Shown: positions 1 to 11,440 of the stretch, one piece after another
Numbering within the stretch: position 1 is the first letter of the stretch
How the letters are laid out: each line of letters begins with the position of its first letter
From: Linanthus parryae
Taxonomy: Eukaryota > Streptophyta > Magnoliopsida > Ericales > Polemoniaceae
NCBI GenBank assembly: GCA_023055425.1
Contig: JALGPY010000006.1
Coordinates: 75,762,435-75,826,434 of the forward strand
Length of the DNA stretch: 64,000 bases
Direction of reading: 5' to 3'
The notes under the pieces: generated by a model
What the model saw: only the letters and a program-made list of their open reading frames with translations
Told to the model about the DNA's origin: nothing
Database searches by the model: none
Translations under genes and position numbers: made by a program

Positions 1-1472
1 AGTGAAAGCTCCGGCTTTTCATGAGGATAGAGGTGCTCAAATTCTAGGGTAAGATAGAGCTCAAACATTCTGTCAACTGATCTGTCAACCTTGATTTATA
101 AGAATAACTACATACCCTTCCATTCGGTAGAAGATGACAAAAAGAAGTTATCATAAATTTGGAAAGAGAAGTGCTCTCAGAAGTAAATGTGAAAAATGTC
201 AACTTCAAAATGGAAGAGAAATACTACTAGCATCGGGGGGATAAGGTCCCCCTTCATGGCAGTGAATTCCCCATGCTGTTTTGAACAATGGAGAGGGGCA
301 AGGGATCTCTCTGATTTGGTCAATGGTCTAAAGTTCCCAACATCAACTTTTACCATGTGACTTTTATCATGTGGATGTACTAGTAGTAGAGGTGATCCCC
401 ATAAACAATTTTTAGAATTTCCAAGGATTCATCCTTCACAAACAAATATCACGAAAATTGAACATATAGCATGTTCAGAATCAGTTTAGAAATAAGAAAA
501 TAATGATGGTAAATTTCTTTTCAAAATTGTTCTTTAAAATTAGATTATCCTTTTTTCCTAATCAAATTGGTTTAAAAAAATAGTTTCCAGACACACACAT
601 GAGATCATATTCAGAAGAAAATAAAATCTGTTTTGACAGGGAAGGTAGAGGTAGATGGGAAACAAGAATACAAGCGCATCTTTCTTTCTGGAGCTTTCTC
701 TTCTTTTCATGTCCCTAAACCCTTCCTGCCCCAATGCCCCTCTTTCACTGCAATCAACACAAAAGCAATCTCTCTCCCTAGACAGAAAAAGAGACTGGTC
801 CCATTATATTACTCCATCAACAGGGAGAGAGATGTGTCTTTAGCCCAAAAAAGAAGAGTTTCAAGGGTCCCCCCGCAACATTGGAAATCAATTTTTGTAG
901 CATCCCAAAGGAACTCATCAAACCATAAACATGTCATAACCCTTGCAACTTTTTTCATTTCTCTATATCAAATTGTGTTCTGTACATTTCACTTATTCCA
1001 ATCCCCTCCTACTACTATTACTACCCTCCATTTTGAATCTCTCCCCAACACCTATCTTTCAACTCTTCACATTCCTTGGTCAAACAACCAAAGAAATACT
1101 TAATCTAAAAAAAATTAACATTAACAAATCATTAACCAATCTTCGCCTCCTCTTCAATCATGTACAAAAAGAACATACCTTCCTTATAACCACCTCCACC
1201 ACCATGGTTGTTGATCCAACAAAATTCAACCATGAGTGCTTATAATCCCAGAATCTGGCGACCGCCAGTAGACCTCCGTTGACAACTTCACAATGCCGCC
1301 GGTCAACTTCATCGCGCCCGGAGTAAAGTGTCTTATCGGATCACGAGCCGAGCTCCGGGTCGCTTTCTCTATAAATGTGGTGGGGTATATCAAGTTTCAA
1401 GCAGTGCATGTAGCAATCAACCAGAGTCTTGATTCTCATATCAGTATATGGCCACAAGTGGGTAGTGTCACA
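1..1472. other. Intergenic sequence downstream of PIP5K
   Basis: AT-rich sequence past the 3' end of the PIP5K gene; the part nearest 1472 should hold its 3' untranslated region. Three overlapping plus-strand open frames between about 633 and 1245 are short, overlap each other in different frames and show no family resemblance, so I do not call a gene. I see no repeat or RNA gene. Confidence 0.5.
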
Positions 1473-4400
1473 CTACCCGTCTTCAATGAAGATTCTCCCA
1501 ATGAAGTCTCGAAACCTCTTGGAATACAACTTTGGGTCGACAGCAGAGATTGAGGCTGGATCTGCTTGTAAGGATTTGTAAGCGTGTTCAAGCTTCTTGC
1601 TGATGTCGTAGTCTTGCAGGATGTCGATTATACCGAAGTAGAGAACCACTTCGTACACTTCACCGCTGCGATGAGGGGTGACACTGTTGAATCCGCCTTG
1701 GTTGTATTGATCAAAGTCGCTCCTCCTTGCCATCTGTTCAGCCATGGCGGGCATGTTTGCACCCAACCTTATCAATGGTTTCCTGATAAGAGAATAAGAC
1801 CAGCTTTCAGACTCTAGCCTACTTGTCCAAATTGAGTAAAAACATAATAATCACAGGTAGGATACAGCAAATGGTGAAGATATGCCCAGTTTTAGCATAA
1901 CTCTCATTTAGTGGTCTTAGATCACTGATCTGGCTGGCATAATAATTGTACTAGTTTCTATAAGTGAGGTGGATTGCAGAAAACAAACCATGAAACATTG
2001 ACACAGTTCTCATCCCAGGAATGGCATAGTACCGGTTTGTTTATGGCAAAAAGGTCCCACCGAAACAGCTGTTGTCTACTCCCATAAACGTAGTTTTCCA
2101 TCGCAATCCAATGACAAATCACGGCAACTTTGAATTATTCCAATCAACCAAAAAGGCCAAATTCAGTGGAACAAATTATTAAGGACTTAAATCGCCACAT
2201 ATACCAGAAGGGTAATAATCAACCACATCTTGTTTCTATATCACTCATCCTGTTGGACCAATTCTATAAATCCCCGGCTCATTGGTTTATGAGGGATAAC
2301 TAGATAAGGAGGTTGAGGTTGGAAAAACAATATGGGGCTCATGAACCATATGAATATGCAACTAAAGGAAGGCTAGGTGTTGAGAAGAGATTAACTAATG
2401 AAGCAACACGTCAAAACTTCATGTCTGCAACAAAGGAAGTAGCTGGGTTGAAATATATATGTACCTGCCAGCTCGAACACGGTCCATATCTTGTAGCTCT
2501 GCTTCAAGGAATCGGCAACCACGCATGAACTTTTCATTCTGCAATGAATCTTTCTTGCCTAAAGAACAAATAAGCTCAACTCAATACTAATGTATCTCAA
2601 GTCGTTTAACTAATGAAGAGGAAGAGTTAGGATGTGATTGACTTACCATTTCGCAACAAGAATGGAGATAATCCCATTCTATCTGCGGTATTGTCTTCAC
2701 GGAAGTGAATGCCAACTAACAGACTATAGTCCATTATTTTCTCACCTTCCAAAAACTCACAGTCCCGATTGATTTGTCTGCAAAAAAGTGGGATCGTAAC
2801 GTAAGCAATGCCAAAGGGATGAAATCATCGAAGCAAACTGAGTAGAACTATAGAATAGCATAGAAACTTACTTGATGAGTTCTTGGAACGAATTGTGCTG
2901 CAGCCGAAACACAAAATTGAGGTCAAGGTCCTTAAGGGTGGTGGTTTCATCAATTTCTGATTCGGGCTTGTACGTTGACCGGCCGTGAGATGATCCTTTC
3001 AGGTCAAATCGTCTATGAATTCTATATTCTGAGCAGAACAAGTTTCCCATCACAATGAATCGTGTCTAATCACACACAAAAAAAAACATAATCAGAAGCA
3101 GTTCCAAGCAAACATCCACACAAGAAAAAACCACAAAACAACACAGGTTTGACTAGCAAACCCCACCACATACCTTGACACCACCCACTGGTTTGACGCA
3201 GTGAACGCCAAAGAATTTCGTCACCAGAGAATTTTCGTATAGAGAAACATGTTTGTAGTAACTTGGAAGCATCTTAGTAAGCACCTGAATCAACATAACA
3301 ACAGGTCAAATGCCAAACATAGTAACCCCTCGAAATCATATTTCCAATTATGGGAAGTTCAATATGAATTCAACTATGATGTCCAACATATGGAACTTGC
3401 TCAATGCTAACCTTGACTTCTGATTTCTTGACTGTCTTAATCATAAACCGATCATCTTGAGTGAGATAAAAGATGCTTCCACTCTTTCCCGGAGAAGAAA
3501 GCTCTCTAAGAGCATCATTTCCACAAATAGCTAGCATGTAATCCGCCGGATCAACTTGAAATAGCTCCCTCAAATGTCTATTATTAGAAACAATTCATCA
3601 AATCAATGCGATAATCACACAATCTGAAAGCGAAATGGAATAAACGAATCAATTAACAAGAATCAATACCTAAACACTACAGGGCAATAGTCCTTCCATC
3701 GGAACTCAGCTGATTGATGAGGCGGCGTAATCTTCGACCCCTCCGACGGAAACCTAGTCCAGAACTTCTCTTTTGGGTCAAAATCACTAGACCTAAGTTC
3801 CCGAAAAGTTGAAGCATGTTTACCAACTGTATACCTATAAGCAAATATCAAAATCAATTTTCTTGAATCAATAAGACAATAAGTAAATACACCTAATATG
3901 AATCATCAAACACAATCTTCAAAACCCTAACCAAATGAACAAATCAGGTATAGAGAAGTAGCAATTTACCTAATACCCAATTGGAGATTGAGCATCAAGT
4001 CATAGTTCCTATGTCCCTTGGAGATCATTTGGCCTGGTTTCTTCACCTCACCATTGGAGACACAAGGGCTCTTCCTCAACCTCCTAGTCATATCAAAATC
4101 TAACCCATTGCAGTCCTTGTAGAACATAGAAGCCTCCACATTATCCACAATATCACAGGTTATATCACCCGCTTCCCCATCTGATTCCCAAATGCAAATC
4201 CTCGGGAAAGCCCTCTCCGCCCCACTCCCTCTCGCTCCGTCCACCGACGACCTCTTCTTCGTCATTGCCACAAAGCACTTCTCATCAACCATCAACGGAG
4301 CAGACATCTTCTGATTGAACCTCACCTTCTGCTTTCCGGGATAAAACGTTCCGTTCAGAATCTGCCCGTTCGGGTCTCTAATCCAGCTTCCGACGTAGCA

Positions 4401-5114
4401 ACTTCCGTCAGGCCAAGTGAAGACGCCGTGACCTTTAGGGACTCCGTTTTCCCAATTCCCTTCGTAGCGCTTCCCATTGGCCCAAACCAGCACTCCCTTA
4501 CCGTTAATCACGCCGTTCCTCCAGTCACCGATGTACTCGTTCCCGTTCCTCCAGACGTACTTTCCGTGGCCGTCCTGGAGGTTGCGCCGCCACGAGCCGA
4601 CGTAGGAGTCTCCGTTTGCGTAGCGTTTCTGGCCGTGGCCGTTTTTGCGGTCGGCTAACCATGAGCCTCTGTAGCTGTCGCCGTCGGGTCCGATGAAGGT
4701 ACCGAACCCTTCCATCCGACCCGATTTGAATTCGCCCTCGAAGGTCGCTCCCGACGGCCACGAGAATTTTCCTTTCCCGGAGGCTTTTCCTCTCTTCCAA
4801 TCCCCTTCGTACATACACCCGTCCTTCCATAGGTACTTCCCCGATCCGTGTGGGGCGTTGCCGGAGAAGCTTCCGATGTATAGATCGCCGTTCGGGAGGA
4901 CTTTCTCCGTCGAACCCAGAAAAGTGTTTAGAGTTGGAGTTGGGGTTACTCTTCGGGTAGTCGCCTGAGATCTACTCCGGCCGACCCCAACCCCAGCTCC
5001 GTTAATCACCGTTTCGTCTTCCTCCAATTTCTTCTTCTTTGGGTAAGTGCTGTTGTTGTTGTCGTCGAATGAGAAAACCATGTCTAGTATGCCTGTGCTG
5101 TTCACTCGAATCAT
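1473..5114 (-). CDS. PIP5K: Phosphatidylinositol 4-phosphate 5-kinase with MORN repeats, eight exons
   Basis: Phosphorylates PtdIns4P at the 5-hydroxyl to make PtdIns(4,5)P2, chiefly at the plasma membrane. Exons read on the minus strand: 5114-3970, 3834-3670, 3577-3412, 3284-3174, 3065-2872, 2777-2647, 2558-2465 and 1782-1473. All seven introns have GT-AG ends and the phases join exactly, giving 771 residues and a TAG stop. Residues about 65-250 contain seven complete MORN repeats (YEGDW..G..GKG type) and a partial eighth, as in plant B-type PIP5Ks. The lipid kinase domain fills roughly residues 380-770, with [15 protein letters not shown], the DILQDYD stretch and the SAVDP..Y..RF end. The start at 5114 is the first in-frame ATG; an ATG 11 codons later is possible. 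Introns are 88-135 nt except the last (682 nt). The gene looks intact. Which paralogue it is cannot be settled from this sequence alone. Confidence 0.93.
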
Positions 5115-5262
5115 CTCCGGTCGCCGGAATCGTGACGGAATACGATCTCTTCCGGCATTTCCTGCTCTAACGGAAATTGGGTGTTCTCTCTGGAGCTATC
5201 TCAGTTGTTGTGGGAGAGAAGGAGGAGAGTTTTGAGGGCGCAATCGAGAGAGAAAAAGCAAT

Positions 5263-5320
5263 TGAGAGAGAGAGAGGGAGTGACTGAACAAAATAAAGGG
5301 AGAGAGAGAGAGAGAGAGAA
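5263..5320. repeat. GA/CT microsatellite in the PIP5K leader or core promoter
   Basis: Two GA-rich runs (about 5263-5280 and 5299-5320) lie 150-200 bp upstream of the PIP5K start codon. On the gene's strand they read CT-rich, which is common in plant 5' leaders and core promoters. No clear TATA box was identified. Confidence 0.6.
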
Positions 5321-5330
5321 GAGACGGGCA

Positions 5331-5691
5331 CCCGTAATTGCATAGAGAGAACATCTTCGGCCGAAATAAACAGCTAACCTTTTTTAATTCATCGGTAAAT
5401 GACTGGTATGCCCTCGTATTCGTCGTGGAATGACGTGTGCATCCTAGTTCCATAACCAACTGCCATCTGTCTACTCTACTGTGGATCGTGTAAAGTGCCT
5501 CAAATCCCCTTGCTTTTCGGATTATTTACGACGACGCCATTCACCTTCTCGCAACATATTATAGCTAAATCTAATATTGCGATATATTTTTTTATCAGGT
5601 ATAAAAGATTTTAGTTATTTTTTCTTATTCTTTTTTAGGAATAGAAATCTTAGTTTTTTTTAGAGAAAATAAATCTTAGATTTTAGTAATT
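5331..5691. other. PIP5K upstream region
   Basis: The remaining native sequence between PIP5K and the copia insertion. It is AT-rich toward 5691. I see no gene; it presumably carries the gene's own promoter. Confidence 0.4.
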
Positions 5692-5696
5692 GCTAT

Positions 5697-6166
5697 TGAA
5701 GGGCAGGAAGGATCTAACATGCTCAGATCAACAACATGAACTAAAGCGGAATATTCATGTGTTTACCTTGTCTTCCTAAGCTCCTTAGTGCAGCGGATGA
5801 TCGTTGTGTTGCTTGCTTTCACGCGCCTACTCCTTGATCTTGCTCCCACCAATCGAGTGCGAATCTCGAGGACGAACACTGATTTCCACACCACGTTCCA
5901 CCTCCTTGGATGAAGTTGGAGAGAGACTAGGGTTCTCTACAACTAGTATGAATCTAGACAGAGAGACTTTTCTGTATTGAATAATCAATATAATATGTAG
6001 GAGGCTGCCTCCTTATATAGGCAAAACTTCTCCTAAGTTTGCACATAAACCCCTAGGGTTTGAGCCTTAGCTACTAACCCCTCTAGTTTATGTATTAGTG
6101 CAACTAACCCCATAAGGTTATGTTAATTGCATTGGGCACCCCACATGGGCGCACCAATTGCTAACA
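5697..6166 (-). repeat. 3' LTR of the copia element
   Basis: 470 bp, identical by eye to 13190-13659. On the minus strand it holds a TATATAA box (plus-strand 6013-6019), so it is a potential promoter pointing toward PIP5K. Confidence 0.96.
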
Positions 6167-6176
6167 TCTCCCACTC
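6167..6176 (-). other. Polypurine tract of the copia element
   Basis: Directly abutting the 3' LTR, the minus strand reads GAGTGGGAGA, the expected plus-strand priming site for reverse transcription. Confidence 0.8.
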
Positions 6177-7448
6177 GCACAGTGGGGTTGCACAATTCAT
6201 CCAGTCTCCATCAATCTCCAACTTTCTATCATCTACAAAAGAGTATTGTGTGGCCGTGGCGTGTGACCGGTGAGAGTACCTGCATTTCGGGAGATCCGTA
6301 CACCAAACTCGTATAGCCAGCATGGGAAGGCACCCTCTCGGGAGATCCACATACCAAACTCGTATAGCCAGCGCAGGAAGGCACCCTTAAAACATAAAAC
6401 AGTGATAATGCTCTCCGTAACTCTCGTATCCCCCAGATTCCTCCGATTGTCATCTCGTGGATCATGAGCACCTGCCATGTCCCGAAGGCCATGCTCCAAT
6501 GAGTCCACATCTCCTTTATATTTTCATATCCTACACGATCCCATAAGATCTTGCAGGTGGGCCCAATGAAAGATAATAAAGAGCGATGCAACGAGAATCT
6601 TTCCTTACATACATGTGTCACTCAGATTCGGCTCAGCTGCTTTCCCAGCAGTGTCCGGAAGGCCGAATCATCCATAGCCGTAAGGTGTCACGCCAAAGTA
6701 GCACCACCGACCCGTCTCCTCATGACACAGATGTAAGTACAAAGGGTATACAGTGTCGATCATCCTCATACGATCGACGAGGCTCACACGATGAGGAATC
6801 CCAGGGACTAATTCTACTCATCACCTCATGGTCACTCATAAGCGCGCATTATTCAAGGGGAAATATGCGCCATAGTGTTTACACTCTGATGAGAGCGCAT
6901 GTCTTATCCTTGCAAAGGACCACTATGCAGATGTCTATCCGGTAGCCCTTATGGCCACTAGCCCGAGTGCTGCCATGTCACACTATTGTGATCAATTATC
7001 AGCTCTCGCATCTGGCTTCTTCTACACAGACTATACATGGTTCGGGGTAACAACCATGTTCGATTGGCCATAACCGATCTCATCTTGGAACTTATTTCCA
7101 ATGCGACATTTGGATCCGTCTGACAGGCTCCTAGCACTACTGATAGACTTCAAGCTCTTATCATAGGCCATATGCTCATATGAAGAAGGCATCTCATATC
7201 ATATCGTAGGCCTTCAGCGCTTATCTGGATTCCGTCTCATCTTCCGCCACACCCAGACATATCCAGGATACTGCGAAGGCAGTTGCTCGTGTGAGTGAGC
7301 CAACTTAGTGTCTGTGTGACATGCTCTAAGCTAGTACAGGAAATGTAACATATCATACATGTATCAAAATAACATGCAGCATAAATAAACAAATCCATTC
7401 CTAATATCCAATCAATCAATGTCTCAAAATGTTTAATCAGTCTCACAT
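6177..7448 (-). other. Non-coding 3' region of the copia element
   Basis: About 1.27 kb between the end of pol and the purine tract. Short open frames here overlap in several frames and resemble nothing. It contains a 51-bp tandem duplication at 6288-6389. Confidence 0.6.
6288..6389. repeat. 51-bp tandem duplication
   Basis: Two diverged copies starting at 6288 and 6339, each running from CGGGAGATCC to GGAAGGCACCCT, inside the 3' non-coding region of the copia element. Confidence 0.8.
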
Positions 7449-10415
7449 CTAGTTCCATTTGCCTAACCCTATATTCCTAGTATGACCAACAAAAGTAACC
7501 TTAAGAAGAGGCTTGGTCATTGGATCAGCTAACATCTGATTCGTAGGAATATGCTCTAGAGTGATATCTCCCTTAGCTACTACTTCCCTAATGAAGTGGT
7601 ACTTTATCTCAATATGTTTGGCCTTGCTGTGGTATTTCGGATCTTTAGCACAAGCTATGGCCGACATACTATCACAACGAAGCGTTACTGGTCTTGGTTC
7701 GTCAACCGCTCCTAAGCTGACCAGAAATCTCTTCAGCCAAACACTCTCCTGCGCTGCCGCGGAGCAGGCAACGTATTCAGCTTCCATGGTCGATAAGGCA
7801 GTGCAAGTCTGCTTGCTACTGTGCCATGTGATGGCTCCTCCACCCAGCATGAAGACGTAGCCTGAGGTCGATTTACGTGCGTCTAGGTCCCCACCCCAGT
7901 CAGCATCACTGTAGCCAATGAGCCTTAGCTCAGAGCCTCGGTAGCATAACACGTAATCCTTAGTCCCTTTGAGATATCGGAGAATCCTCTTAACAGCCTT
8001 CCAGTGTCCAACACCGGGATCAGACTGATATCTGCTAACTAAACCGACAGCATGACATATGTCGGGCCTTGTACACATCATTGCGTACATTAAACTTCCG
8101 ACAGCACTTGCATAGGGTACTTTGGCCATCTGGTTTCTCTCGTGTTGGGTCTTGGGACACATTTCAAGGCTGAGTTTCTCGCCATGTGCAATGGGAGTCT
8201 CGAATGGCTTAGAGTCCATCATCTGGAACCGTTCAAGTATCTTCTTGATGTATGTCTCTTGAGACAAGCCAAGAAGTCTCTTAGAGCGGTTCCTTAGGAT
8301 CTTTATCCCAAGGATGTAACTCGCTTCTCCAATATCCTTCATTGAAAAACGAGAGGATAACCACCCTTTGGTAGTTCCGAGCATTCCTTTATCATTGCTG
8401 GCTAGTAGTATGTCATCTACATATAATGACAGTATCATGAACTTCTTTCCGGAACGTCTGACATACACACAGTGGTCCTCATCTACCATTGTGAAGCCAT
8501 ATGCCACAATGTCTTGATGAAACTTCAAATACCACTGTCTTGAGGACTGCTTCAGTCCATATATGGACTTAATCAGTTTGCACACTTTGTGCTCTTGATC
8601 TCTCTTCTCAAAACCTTCCGGTTGAGCCATATAGATCTCCTCATCTAGTTCTCCATTGAGGAATGCAGTCTTAACATCCATTTGATGTAGTTCCAAGTCC
8701 ATGCTAGCCACTATTGCAAGTATAAGACGAATGGAGGCAATTCTCACAACCGGTGAGAACGTCTCCTCGTAATCCACACCCTGTTGTTGGGTGTAGCCTT
8801 TCGCCACTAGCCGGGCCTTATGCCTCTCAACGCTTCCGTCTGCCTTCCTCTTGACCTTGAAAACCCATTTGTTTCCAATGGCCCTTCGTCCAGGAGGCAA
8901 GTCAACTAAATCCCAAACATGATTGGTTTTCATTGACTCCAGTTCTTCTTGTAAAGCAATGTTCCATTCTTTCTTGTCAGGGGATGAGAGAGCTTCAGAC
9001 AATGTCCTAGGTTCATCATCTTCTTGCGTGGTGACCATCATGGCCTCCCCTTCGATGTCAAATCGTCGACGGGGTACGCTCCCACGAGCGCTCCTACGCA
9101 AAGAGGGTTCTTCTACAGCTTCATCATCATATATGATGGGCTGCTCACTAGGCAAGTCACTCCCACTGTTCTGAAGATCCATAGGGACTGTTCCCTGTAG
9201 GTCTGCAGAGAACTGAGTGTCATCCAGTGGTTCCTCCTCTTCGTAGAGAATGCCATCTCCACGTGCTTCTCCCTGACTAGGAAAATCTCTCTCGAGAAAT
9301 TCTACATCTCGCGATTCCATCTCCGTTAGACTACCATCCGGCTGTTGCGCTATGAATACGTAACCCTTAGAGTGCTCAGAGTACCGTATGAAGATGCATT
9401 TCTTACCTCTAGCACCCAATTTCCCATGAACATGGGAGACGTTACGTACATAGGCGGCCGACCCCCATGGCCTAAGGTGACCCAATTCGGGTTGCCTTTT
9501 GGTCCACATCTCGTAAGGGGTCGTGGCTACAGACTTGGTGGGCACACGGTTCAGTATGTATGTGGCTGTCATCAATGCATCTCCCCAATAGGAGATAGGC
9601 AGATTCGCATTTGCCATCATACTACGAACCATCTCTAACAGTGTTCTATTCCTTCTTTCCGCTACACCATTTTGCTGCGGTGTGAAGGGAATAGTCAACT
9701 GCCTCACTATTCCTTTAGTCTCACAGAGCTCCTTAAATTGCTCAGATAGATATTCACGCCCTCGATCTGTCCTAAGAGCCTTAACTCTTTTGTCCAGTTG
9801 GTTCTCTACCTCTTGCAGAAATTTTCTGAAGCACCCTAGCGCTTCAGATTTATGTGCCATCAAATACACATAACCAAAACGAGTGTGATCATCTATGAAT
9901 GTGATGAAATAGCGAGCACCATGTCTAGCTCTAACATTTAATGGACCGCAAACATCAGAATGAATAAGTTGTAAAGGCTCAGTAGCCCTTACTGCTTTAC
10001 CGAACGGCTTGCGTTTAGCTTTTCCTGCAAGACAAGACTCACATACAGGTAATGATATCTTGGGCATATCTCCAAGTAGGCCTGCCTTAGCCAGCCTGTT
10101 CATCCTGTCCTGTCCTATATGTCCCAATCTAGCATGCCATCTAGTGGCATCATCATCACTAGAAGATGTAATATATGAACGAGAATCATAAACATCATCA
10201 ATGCTAGAACCAACAATGTCTAAATAAAATAAACCACGAGAAATATAACCAGTACCAAAACATGAGTTGCCAACAAACAGTTTGGCAAAACTACCCTCAA
10301 AAACAAGTCTAAAATCCAAATCCAAAAGTCTAGAAACTGAAACTAAGTTCTTGCGTGCATCAGGAGCGTATAAAACGTCATGTAGGATGAGCTCCAGCTT
10401 CATCTTCATGTGCAT
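7449..10415 (-). CDS. pol: Copia pol: integrase, reverse transcriptase, RNase H
   Basis: Single 988-residue frame of the copia polyprotein. In order: remains of the protease C-terminal part (residues 1-50), GAG-pre-integrase zinc finger (WHARLGH ... CESCLAGK, about 90-135), integrase core with HSD, RTD and NGVAE acidic residues (about 150-270), reverse transcriptase from the conserved ..NKWVFKVK.. region with the YVDDILL catalytic motif, then RNase H with SDADWGG, MEAEYVA and CDSMSAI. This order is diagnostic of copia. The frame has no stop, but its ATG at 10415 lies inside the protease, so it is probably not a natural start: the polyprotein should continue from gag. Without a working protease the product should not be processed. 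Confidence 0.92.
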   Translation of the reverse strand: MHMKMKLELILHDVLYAPDARKNLVSVSRLLDLDFRLVFEGSFAKLFVGNSCFGTGYISRGLFYLDIVGSSIDDVYDSRSYITSSSDDDATRWHARLGHIGQDRMNRLAKAGLLGDMPKISLPVCESCLAGKAKRKPFGKAVRATEPLQLIHSDVCGPLNVRARHGARYFITFIDDHTRFGYVYLMAHKSEALGCFRKFLQEVENQLDKRVKALRTDRGREYLSEQFKELCETKGIVRQLTIPFTPQQNGVAERRNRTLLEMVRSMMANANLPISYWGDALMTATYILNRVPTKSVATTPYEMWTKRQPELGHLRPWGSAAYVRNVSHVHGKLGARGKKCIFIRYSEHSKGYVFIAQQPDGSLTEMESRDVEFLERDFPSQGEARGDGILYEEEEPLDDTQFSADLQGTVPMDLQNSGSDLPSEQPIIYDDEAVEEPSLRRSARGSVPRRRFDIEGEAMMVTTQEDDEPRTLSEALSSPDKKEWNIALQEELESMKTNHVWDLVDLPPGRRAIGNKWVFKVKRKADGSVERHKARLVAKGYTQQQGVDYEETFSPVVRIASIRLILAIVASMDLELHQMDVKTAFLNGELDEEIYMAQPEGFEKRDQEHKVCKLIKSIYGLKQSSRQWYLKFHQDIVAYGFTMVDEDHCVYVRRSGKKFMILSLYVDDILLASNDKGMLGTTKGWLSSRFSMKDIGEASYILGIKILRNRSKRLLGLSQETYIKKILERFQMMDSKPFETPIAHGEKLSLEMCPKTQHERNQMAKVPYASAVGSLMYAMMCTRPDICHAVGLVSRYQSDPGVGHWKAVKRILRYLKGTKDYVLCYRGSELRLIGYSDADWGGDLDARKSTSGYVFMLGGGAITWHSSKQTCTALSTMEAEYVACSAAAQESVWLKRFLVSLGAVDEPRPVTLRCDSMSAIACAKDPKYHSKAKHIEIKYHFIREVVAKGDITLEHIPTNQMLADPMTKPLLKVTFVGHTRNIGLGKWN

Positions 10416-10519
10416 CCTTCTACTGCCCGTTTGTCATTCCCCATAATCCGTGCACGCGCCTCAATCACATGCTCAGGCGTCCTTTTGCACCTGAATCCAA
10501 TACCCACTCATTAGCGGAA
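10416..10519 (-). pseudogene. Copia protease core, frameshifted
   Basis: Just after gag the minus strand encodes WVLDSGA, the aspartic protease active site of copia elements. The frame then runs into a stop within about a dozen codons, and the remaining protease sequence appears in another frame (PEHVIEARARIMGND) before shifting again into the pol frame. The usual residues between DSGA and this second segment are also missing. I infer a small deletion plus frameshifts. Confidence 0.75.
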
Positions 10520-11440
10520 TTAGAAATGAATAACTTGACTTATAACATAACAGTCAGAGTTTGGATTATGGTATACCTTTGGCTCGGTGCAATCACGAGC
10601 AAAGTGACCCTTCTTCTGGCAGTTGAAGCACAAGACCCTTGCCAAGTTTCTAACCCTTCGGCTCTTCTTCCCACCAGCGCCTTTGTTGATCTTGGGTTTA
10701 GGGCCCCCAACGGATTTCCCTTTACCCTTGTCTTTCTTATCTGCTTTCTTCCAATTCTTGCGTGGCTTGTCCGCTTTAGAATTTGGAGTCTCTGCCACCA
10801 TCACCTCACCATTGGACTTGGCGGCCTCAATCCGCTCAGATTCCAACAGCAGGTGACGCTTGACATCTTCAAGCGTCTTGACATCCACATTATGCGTCAT
10901 GTCTCGCTTCATGTGATCCCATGAGCGTGGCAGAGAGCGTAGTACCGCTTGTACTTGCTCTTCATCAGATAAGTTACGACCGGCTGCAATCAGCTCTCTG
11001 ATCATGAAGGCCATAGCCCTCAAATGCTGAGTCATTGTGTGCTCAGGCTTCATGCGATATGAGTCGAACCTCATTCTCAAGACTCGCAGCTTGGTGATGG
11101 AAGTGGATCCATACTTGCTCTTGATCGATTCCCACATCTCCTTTGCCGTGGCAGAATTTTCGAACTCCCTGATGAGGTCATCTTCCATCATACATAGAAG
11201 ATTGTAACAGGCCTTCCTATCCGCTGCTTCCCACTTATGAAAAGCAGCTAGGTCCCGCTCGTGTTCCACAAGCGGTCGGGCCTCATTCATCACGGGTTCT
11301 ACCCTTTCTGTCTGGAGATGGTCGGACAAATCTATGTCTAGCATGTAGTACATAGCACGACGGCTCCACATATCGTAGTTGTCCCCATTAAGCTTAACAG
11401 CTTTAGCAGAATCGGCAATGAGACTAGATGATTTCGACAT
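10520..11440 (-). CDS. gag: Copia Gag (nucleocapsid precursor)
   Basis: 306-residue frame with a clear ATG. The N-terminal and central part is a copia-type Gag (UBN2-like; KLNGDNYDMWSRR near residue 17). Near residue 270 is a CCHC zinc knuckle, CFNCQKKGHFARDC, which binds RNA in the particle. The frame ends at a TAA 20-30 nt before the protease active-site coding sequence, which is in a different frame. Gag itself looks intact and could still assemble particles. Confidence 0.9.
   Translation of the reverse strand: MSKSSSLIADSAKAVKLNGDNYDMWSRRAMYYMLDIDLSDHLQTERVEPVMNEARPLVEHERDLAAFHKWEAADRKACYNLLCMMEDDLIREFENSATAKEMWESIKSKYGSTSITKLRVLRMRFDSYRMKPEHTMTQHLRAMAFMIRELIAAGRNLSDEEQVQAVLRSLPRSWDHMKRDMTHNVDVKTLEDVKRHLLLESERIEAAKSNGEVMVAETPNSKADKPRKNWKKADKKDKGKGKSVGGPKPKINKGAGGKKSRRVRNLARVLCFNCQKKGHFARDCTEPKVYHNPNSDCYVISQVIHF

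Noticed and set aside
633..1245. Three overlapping plus-strand open frames downstream of PIP5K
   Set aside because: They overlap in different frames, have no recognisable domain and sit in AT-rich, low-complexity sequence.
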